DNA of 22,157 nt from positions 1-22,157 of the forward strand of contig JAOZTL010000003.1 of NCBI GenBank assembly GCA_029942205.1. The letters are read 5' to 3'. Positions within the stretch are counted from its first letter, which is position 1. The number at the start of each line of letters is the position of its first letter. This document shows, in pieces, positions 17,379-22,157 of this stretch. The translations under genes were made by a program, and so were the position numbers. This DNA is from Bacteroidales bacterium. Its GTDB lineage: Bacteria > Bacteroidota > Bacteroidia > Bacteroidales > JAOZTL01. The notes below the pieces were generated by a model. It was not told where the DNA came from. It saw only the letters and a list, made by a program, of their open reading frames with translations, and did not search any database.

Positions 17379-17774
17379 GCCGCAAAACTCAGTCAGTACG
17401 CCCAAAGTAGATTTTGGATGTAAAAAACCAATTTGTAAGCCTTCTGCTCCCAGACGAGATTTTTTATCGATTAATTTAATTCCCTTACTTTCAGCTTCGC
17501 TAAGTGCCTGATTCACATTATCTACCGCAAAAGCCAAGTGATGTACGCCTGCTCCCTTTTTTGCCACAAATTTGCCAATAGCCCCTTCTGGGTCGGTGCT
17601 TTCTAATAACTCTATTTTTGTCTGCCCTACACGAAAAAATGCCGTCCGTACTTTCTGGTCTTTTACTTCTTCAATCGCATAACAACTCAATCCAAGTATA
17701 TTTTCATAATGTTTGATTGCTTCTTCTAAATTCTCGACAGCTATGCCAATGTGTTCAATATGAGTAGGTTTCAT
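17361..17774 (-). CDS. mce: Methylmalonyl-CoA epimerase
   Basis: 137 residues, vicinal oxygen chelate fold in two repeated halves. Metal-ligand candidates are H8 (THIEHIGIAV), E55 (TKIELLE), H78/H79 (GVHHLAFAV) and E129 (LTEFC). It interconverts (R)- and (S)-methylmalonyl-CoA in the propionate/succinate route common in Bacteroidota, in the cytosol. The family usually ends shortly after the LTEFC-type strand; here five more residues (RSSTF) and the stop codon come from a hairpin element, probably harmless. No mutase or carboxylase genes are nearby. A promoter-like TAATTTTG lies upstream, so it is likely transcribed on its own, towards the strong terminator. Confidence 0.9.
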   Translation of the reverse strand: MKPTHIEHIGIAVENLEEAIKHYENILGLSCYAIEEVKDQKVRTAFFRVGQTKIELLESTDPEGAIGKFVAKKGAGVHHLAFAVDNVNQALSEAESKGIKLIDKKSRLGAEGLQIGFLHPKSTLGVLTEFCGRSSTF

Positions 17775-17797
17775 TTTTTCTCTATTAAGTAAGTGGA

Positions 17798-17829
17798 CAA
17801 AATTAAGTTCATTATTTTTTTTTGAGAAA
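17798..17829 (-). promoter_or_regulatory. Probable mce promoter at the edge of a repeat element
   Basis: On the minus strand TAATTTTG (17798-17805) is a full match to the Bacteroidota -7 TAnnTTTG. A TTTC (17826-17829), one base off TTTG, lies 20 bases upstream. The -33 part lies in the inner end of the adjoining hairpin-linker element. The predicted leader is short, under 25 bases. Confidence 0.5.
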
Positions 17830-17887
17830 TCACTGATTATGAAAGTTTTACATGTGTGTAAACAACATTAAAAAGATCAAAGATCTT
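17806..17887 (-). repeat. Hairpin-linker element at the glycosyltransferase 3' end
   Basis: Read on the minus strand: AAGATC-TTT-GATCTT (a perfect 6-bp stem, 17873-17887), a T-run, AATGTTGTTTACACACATGT, then CATAATCAGTGATTTCTC and an A-run. The stem has exchanged G-C for A-T pairs on both arms compared with AGGTC/GACCT. The glycosyltransferase TGA stop (17877-17879) is inside the stem. Confidence 0.7.
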
Positions 17888-18623
17888 CAAAAATGATCGG
17901 TTTTATCCAGCCCCTTTTTGCAAAAAAATACAAAAAAGAAACATTCAAAACGCCAAAACCATATTTGATGCTACGTTTCAGATTAATCGACGATGCTTCT
18001 TCAAAATATTTTGTAGGACAAGTAATTTCGGCTATTTCGTAGTTTGCATAAAAAATTTGTGCCAGCATTTGGTTATCAAACACAAAATCGTCTGAATTGA
18101 TATTATAATTTATTACATCAAGTACTTCTTTGGAGAAAGCTCTGTAACCTGTATGATACTCAGATAGTTTCTGATGCATCAACAAATTCTGAAAAAATGT
18201 AAGTAGCCGATTAGCAATGTATTTATACAAAGGCATACCTCCTTTGCGTGCGCCTCGTCCCAATATACGAGAGCCTATAACTGTCTGATACACACCATTT
18301 GCAATCAAATAAGCCATCGAATGAATCAATTTTGGTGTATATTGATAATCTGGATGCAACATGATTATAATGTCTGCATTTATGGCAATGGATTTATTGT
18401 AACATGATTTTTGATTTGCTCCATATCCTTTATTTTTTTTGTGTTGAATAATGTGATTTATTCCTAATCTTTTGGCTTCTGCTACAGTTTCGTCGCTACT
18501 GCGGTCGTCTACCAAAATAACTTCGTCTACAATGTCGAATGGAATTTCGCTATACGTTTGTGCTAAAGTTTTTTCGGCATTATAAGCAGGCAAAATGACT
18601 ACTATTTTTTTTTGATGAATCAT
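17877..18623 (-). CDS. Family 2 glycosyltransferase (polyprenol-phosphate sugar transferase-like)
   Basis: 248 residues with a GT-A fold. Visible: the N-terminal VVILPAYNAEKTLAQTY (nucleotide binding), DEVILVDDRSSDETV at about 33-47, NKGYGANQKSCYNK near 64-77, and MLHPDYQYTP where most members have a DxD-type DADGQ or DPDYQY. The acceptor region includes a YHTGYRAFSKEVL segment, typical of dolichyl- or undecaprenyl-phosphate mannose/glucose synthases. There is no strong membrane span at the C-terminus; only a moderate YGFGVLNVSFLYFFAK patch may touch the membrane. Donor and acceptor cannot be told. It stands alone, 102 bases upstream of mce, and its stop codon lies in a hairpin element. Confidence 0.85.
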   Translation of the reverse strand: MIHQKKIVVILPAYNAEKTLAQTYSEIPFDIVDEVILVDDRSSDETVAEAKRLGINHIIQHKKNKGYGANQKSCYNKSIAINADIIIMLHPDYQYTPKLIHSMAYLIANGVYQTVIGSRILGRGARKGGMPLYKYIANRLLTFFQNLLMHQKLSEYHTGYRAFSKEVLDVINYNINSDDFVFDNQMLAQIFYANYEIAEITCPTKYFEEASSINLKRSIKYGFGVLNVSFLYFFAKRGWIKPIIFEDL

Positions 18624-18730
18624 ATTTTCAATTATCTTTGATAAATCTCACAACGCTGGTCATGCAATAAATAAAAAAAAAAGAGAAAAACAAAAAAATA
18701 TGGTTGTTTTCTGATAAATTTGTAGGTTTG

Positions 18731-18890
18731 AGGTCTTCTATCTATATTTTAATACTGCTTACGCAATTCTGTAAATTCCAAAGATTCAGCAAGATATAGA
18801 ATTGTAAATACATAATTATTTTTTGATAAGTCATTGATTTTAACCGTTTTGTACAAATAGTGTGTAAGCAACTAATAGGTCGAAGATCTT
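18731..18890. repeat. Paired (BIME-like) hairpin element, 160 bp
   Basis: The left end is AGGTC-TTC-TATCT (degraded stem, 18731-18743) with the linker ACTGCTTACGCAATTCTGTA. The right end, on the minus strand, is AAGATCTTCGACCT (18877-18890) with TTGCTTACACACTATTTGTAC. The inner part contains AAGATTCAG and ATAAGTCATTGATTTTAACC. It occupies most of the 300-base gap between the divergent glycosyltransferase and dehydrogenase genes; apart from an A-rich tract near 18668-18700 I see nothing else there. Confidence 0.7.
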
Positions 18891-18923
18891 AATAATTATA
18901 CAATAAAACATTATTTTAAAAAT

Positions 18924-19943
18924 ATGAAAATAACGATATTAGATTATGCAACATTAGGTAATAATTTGGATTTGAGTAAATTAAAAAAAGAAGGAACAGT
19001 CCAGATTTATAAAACAACCGAAGCGAATCAATTAGCCGAGCGAATTGCTGACTCCGAAATTGTGATTACCAATAAAGTGAAATTTGGGATGACTGAGATG
19101 AAAAAAGCAAAACGCTTGAAAATGATTTGCGTAGCCGCTACTGGCTACAATAATATTGATTTAAAAGCTGCAAAAAAACGGAAGATTGTAGTAGCCAATG
19201 TGAGTGGATATTCTACCGAATCGGTTGTGCAACAAACATTTGCATACATTTTATTTTTTCTCAATTCGGTACATTTATTCAACCAAGATGTGAAAGCAGG
19301 AAAATGGCAACAATCGCCTATATTCACCATGCTCACACATTCTATCAGTGAGTTGCAAAATAAAAAGCTCGGGATTGTCGGATTTGGAACTATTGGTAAG
19401 CGAGTAGCAGAAATAGCTTTAACTTTTGGTATGCAAGTACTTGTGGCTAAGAGACCTAATGTGAAATATAAAGATGGTGATTTCCGATTTGATTTTGATG
19501 AAGTAATCCGGGAATCGGATATTTTAACTATTCACACTCCACTTACCAAAGAATCTGAAAATATGATTACAGCCAAAGAATTGAGCGCAATGAAAAAAAC
19601 TGCAATCGTGTTGAATTTGGCAAGAGGTGGCGTGGTGAATGAGGTAGATTTATACAATACACTGAAAAACAAAATGATACAAGCAGCAGCTTCCGACGTA
19701 ATGGTGCAAGAGCCTCCGAAAGATGGCAGCCCACTATTTGAGTTGGATAATTTTGTAGCAACCCCGCACATCGCCTGGACTTCCATCGAGAGTCGCATCG
19801 AACTTATGAACGGATTGATTGAAAATATTCAAAAATTTAAACGCAATGAAATAAAATCAATCAATTTAGTAAGTCTTCGAACTTATTTGATGTTGCTTAC
19901 GCAATTCTATAAATTTATGATACTTCGGTTTGTGATTTTTTAA
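18924..19943 (+). CDS. D-2-hydroxyacid dehydrogenase with repeat-encoded C-terminal tail
   Basis: 339 residues. NAD-binding motif G153-F-G155-T-I-G158 (KLGIVGFGTIGKRVAEIA), catalytic R234 (NLARGGVVNE), E263 (VQEPP) and H282 (TPHIAWTS) are all present, so the enzyme should be active. It best resembles glycerate/hydroxypyruvate-type reductases; the exact substrate is open. The family normally ends near the KSINLV stretch (about residue 316). The last 23 residues (SLRTYLMLLTQF... to RFVIF) come from reading through a hairpin-linker element at 19871 onwards, giving an odd hydrophobic tail. The start is ATG after an A/T-rich leader 33 bases beyond the upstream element. No partner genes are nearby. 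Confidence 0.9.
   Translation: MKITILDYATLGNNLDLSKLKKEGTVQIYKTTEANQLAERIADSEIVITNKVKFGMTEMKKAKRLKMICVAATGYNNIDLKAAKKRKIVVANVSGYSTESVVQQTFAYILFFLNSVHLFNQDVKAGKWQQSPIFTMLTHSISELQNKKLGIVGFGTIGKRVAEIALTFGMQVLVAKRPNVKYKDGDFRFDFDEVIRESDILTIHTPLTKESENMITAKELSAMKKTAIVLNLARGGVVNEVDLYNTLKNKMIQAAASDVMVQEPPKDGSPLFELDNFVATPHIAWTSIESRIELMNGLIENIQKFKRNEIKSINLVSLRTYLMLLTQFYKFMILRFVIF
19871..19921 (+). repeat. Hairpin-linker element translated into the dehydrogenase C-terminus
   Basis: AAGTCTTCGAACTT (19871-19884, outer AAGT pairs with ACTT) is followed by ATTTGATGTTGCTTACGCAA and TTCTATAAAT. It lies in frame with the dehydrogenase and is translated. After it the sequence to 20035 is AT-rich with T- and A-runs and holds no gene. 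Confidence 0.75.
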
Positions 19944-20035
19944 TTTATATTTTATTGCCTTTTTTTCTTAAAAAACTTTTTCTCTTAGAAAATTTTACTA
20001 CTTTTACAATCAATGCTTGTATATTGAATAAAATT

Positions 20036-20121
20036 AAGCTCTTTGATCTTTTTTCTGTTGTTTACGCAATTCTATAAATCACTAAGATTCAGTAAAATAC
20101 AGAAATTATCAAAAAATATTT
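20036..20121 (+). repeat. Hairpin-linker element with long tail
   Basis: AAGCTC-TTT-GATCTT (20036-20050, one stem mismatch), a T-run, CTGTTGTTTACGCAATTCTA, TAAATCACTAAGATTC, AGTAAAATACAGAAATTATC and an A-run. It is the fullest example of the first end type and aligns with 9544-9620. It directly precedes a promoter-like TAATTTTG. Confidence 0.7.
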
Positions 20122-20128
20122 AATTTTG
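20121..20128 (+). promoter_or_regulatory. Candidate -7 promoter element of the hydrolase gene
   Basis: TAATTTTG matches TAnnTTTG completely and lies 20 bases before the ATG at 20149. No TTTG is found 19-21 bases upstream, so the match is only half of a promoter. It abuts the end of a hairpin-linker element. Confidence 0.35.
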
Positions 20129-20148
20129 TTCCTACTAATTAAATAAAT

Positions 20149-20804
20149 ATGATTTTAAAAAAACAAACCACTTCATTCAATGAAGCTAAAAATGATTTAC
20201 AAACGGGAGATCTATTATTAATGCATGGATTGTATGTAAGCAGCCATGCAATTGAAGCATTTGAAGGAAGTAAATGGTCGCATGCTGCAATAATTGTAAT
20301 TGCCGAAGACCTAGGAATAGATGCTGGTGATGATAATGTGTTGCTTTGGGAGGCAAATTTAGACACTCCAGTTAAAGATGTGATTCTAAATAAAACAAAA
20401 TCGGGACCAAGTTAGTCAAGCTTTCTGAACGTTTGAACTATAATATAAAACACAAAGACGATAAAAACATGTTTGCTATTAAGCATTTACATACGGATAG
20501 AAATGAAAAAATGTTTGCCGATTTCAACAAAGCGATAAAAGAAGTACATTATGCTAAACTTCCTGATACAGCTCATGAAATGAAAAACCCAGTGGAAGGA
20601 CGTTTTTTTAACAAACAAACACCGCTTGATACAATGTTTTGTAGCGAACTTGTGGCGTATACTTATATGAATCTTGGACTATTAACAAAAACTCATCCAT
20701 CAAATAGTTACTTTCCCATTGATTTTTCGGATAAACTTTCGGTAAGCCTATTAAAAAGAGCATGGTTAGGCAATGAAATGATACTTAAAATGGAGAATCT
20801 ATAG
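20149..20804 (+). pseudogene. YiiX/NlpC-P60-like cysteine hydrolase, frameshifted
   Basis: Two overlapping pieces make one gene. The first frame (ATG 20149) gives GDLLLMHG, WSHAAIIV with H45, and LLWEAN, then reaches a TAG at 20413-20415. The second frame is open across this point and continues KLVKLSERLNYNIKH, ending with TMFCSELVAYTYMNLGL and a stop at 20802-20804. A shift of one missing base near 20406-20412 would join SGP to KLVKL and give about 218 residues, the normal size. In this circularly permuted papain-like family the catalytic His comes before the Cys (codon 20640-20642). The shift separates them, so as written the product is inactive. It could be a true mutation or a base-calling error. 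A phosphatase gene follows 19 bases later. Confidence 0.75.
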
Positions 20805-20823
20805 ATAAAACATTGTTAAAATT

Positions 20824-22157
20824 ATGAAAACACAAAAAGAAATAGAACTACAAGAAAAATATAAGCTAAATTTAATAGACAACACTTTAAAACATATTAC
20901 AATAAAATTAATATTAGGAGTGTTAATACTACTTTATTTTATATATTCCGATTTAATAATAAGAGGCAATGTTGAAGCATTTTATACGCGTGTGTTACCA
21001 TTATTTTTTACGGTTTTTCTTTTAGCTTTTCATTTAATAACAAAAAAATTCAAAAATATAAAAAATAGCATATACGTTATTTTATGGGCAAATATAATAA
21101 TAATGATGGTAGCGAAATGTGTTGTTCATTTAGATGACAACACGCTTTCTGCCGTAGTCTCGGGAACGATATTGATAATATTTATAACGTCTTTGGAGCT
21201 GAGAACTAATTTAATTAATACGATTATAATTTATTTTGTTCCATTTATTTTGTTCATTTTACTATTAATTTTCTTTTTTGACATACAAAAAGAACAGCAT
21301 TTAACACTTTCAAATATTTACCCAATGCTTATACTTGGATTTACGGTAAACAGAGTGCAAAACAAACTCAGTTTTAATATTTTTAAATCTAATTTATTGT
21401 TAAATTCGGAAAAAGAAAAAACAAAAACTCTTTATGAAGAAACGATTGTTATAAATGAAGATTTGAATCAAAAAAATGAAGAAATTGAAGCACAAAGAGA
21501 TGAAATAGTAATACAAAAAAAAGAAATTGAAAAAGCTCATGATCATGTATTGAGTAGTGTAAACTATGCACAGCGCATTCAGAAAGCGATGCTACCAACA
21601 AATGAACTTTTCAATAAATATTTTTCTGAACATTTTATACTATTTAAACCAAAGGACATTGTTAGCGGAGATTTTTATTGGGCAAAAAAAATAGATAATA
21701 TACTTATTTTTGCAGCGGCAGATAGTACTGGACATGGAGTTCCTGGTGCGTTTGTGAGTATGCTTGGAATGTCGTTGCTAAATGAAATTGTAGTAAATAA
21801 TAAAATTACCACAGCAGCCCAAGTTTTGGATAGTTTACGTCATGCGATAAAGACTTCGTTAAAGCAAACAGATAAAAACAGTGATAATAAAGATGGAATG
21901 GACATCGCTTTATGTACAATAAATTTTAATACAAATGAATTACAATATGCGGGTGCTTACAATCCTTTGTATATAATTAGAGACAATCAATTAATAGAAT
22001 TTAAAGCAGATCGGCAGCCAATAGCTATTTATCTGAAAGAAAAAAAATTCACAAATCACAGCTTCCAGTTGCAAAAAAACGACATACTGTATATCTTTTC
22101 TGATGGTTATATTGACCAGTTTAATGGATTAACAAACGAAAAATTTAAGATCAAGCG
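20824..22157 (+). CDS. Membrane-bound SpoIIE-type PP2C phosphatase, partial at window edge
   Basis: Open from ATG 20824 to the last base, 444 codons so far, with no stop. The N-terminal part (about residues 28-190) has around six hydrophobic membrane spans. A coiled coil follows (about 205-245, Glu/Lys/Gln-rich, with NEEIEAQRDEIVIQKKEIEK), then a SpoIIE/PP2C domain starting near VNYAQRIQKAMLP. Metal-binding motifs present are SGDFYW (281-286), D300 in ADSTGHGVPGAF, D357/D360 in DGMD and D427 in FSDGYID. All core acidic residues are there, so the phosphatase should be active. Family knowledge: such proteins dephosphorylate anti-sigma-antagonist-type partners or act as general signalling phosphatases. 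In Bacteroidota the coiled coil often links a sensor to the domain. No anti-sigma or STAS partner is in view. Confidence 0.9.
   Translation, partial: MKTQKEIELQEKYKLNLIDNTLKHITIKLILGVLILLYFIYSDLIIRGNVEAFYTRVLPLFFTVFLLAFHLITKKFKNIKNSIYVILWANIIIMMVAKCVVHLDDNTLSAVVSGTILIIFITSLELRTNLINTIIIYFVPFILFILLLIFFFDIQKEQHLTLSNIYPMLILGFTVNRVQNKLSFNIFKSNLLLNSEKEKTKTLYEETIVINEDLNQKNEEIEAQRDEIVIQKKEIEKAHDHVLSSVNYAQRIQKAMLPTNELFNKYFSEHFILFKPKDIVSGDFYWAKKIDNILIFAAADSTGHGVPGAFVSMLGMSLLNEIVVNNKITTAAQVLDSLRHAIKTSLKQTDKNSDNKDGMDIALCTINFNTNELQYAGAYNPLYIIRDNQLIEFKADRQPIAIYLKEKKFTNHSFQLQKNDILYIFSDGYIDQFNGLTNEKFKIK

Noticed and set aside
20149..20804. Programmed frameshift in the hydrolase gene
   Set aside because: There is no slippery heptamer or downstream structure at the junction; the local sequence GGGACCAAGTTAG does not resemble known shift sites.

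Overview
The window is AT-rich and comes from a member of the Bacteroidota. The evidence is a complete Bat (Bacteroides aerotolerance) gene cluster, A-rich leaders without Shine-Dalgarno sequences, a moxR promoter of the Bacteroidota type (TTTG, 19 bases, TACATTTG), and a mix of TPR, lipoprotein and SpoIIE-phosphatase genes typical of the phylum. I cannot place it below phylum level.

Layout. Bases 78-9273 on the minus strand read moxR, a DUF58 gene, a membrane Bat-cluster protein, batA, batB, batC, batD and batE. Together they describe an inner-membrane and periplasmic assembly: a MoxR AAA+ ATPase, three VWA-type proteins, TPR proteins and BatD. The BatC here carries an unusual block of calcium-binding thrombospondin type 3 repeats. 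Bases 9274-9717 are a gene-free divergent promoter region. The plus strand then carries an HMG-CoA lyase-like gene, aroC two bases later, a 1553-residue exported protein I do not recognise, and a small lipoprotein gene with a strong terminator. Next come a methylmalonyl-CoA epimerase and a family 2 glycosyltransferase (both minus). They are followed on the plus strand by a D-2-hydroxyacid dehydrogenase, a frameshifted YiiX/NlpC-P60-like hydrolase gene, and a membrane SpoIIE-type phosphatase that runs off the right edge.

The most interesting structure is not a gene. A family of short intergenic elements recurs at about a dozen sites. Each has a 13-15 base hairpin (typically AGGTC-TTC-GACCT), a T-run and a linker reading TTTGATGTTGCTTAC(G/A)C. 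They occur singly, in tandem, and as head-to-head pairs bounding 87-183 bp units, an architecture like the REP/BIME elements of other bacteria. Five genes (batC, batB, mce, the glycosyltransferase and the dehydrogenase) have their stop codon inside an element, or read into one so that it encodes their last residues. In two other places a promoter -7 motif lies at the inner edge of an element. Stem sequences change in a compensatory way while loop and linker stay constant, so the hairpin itself appears to be under selection or needed for mobility.
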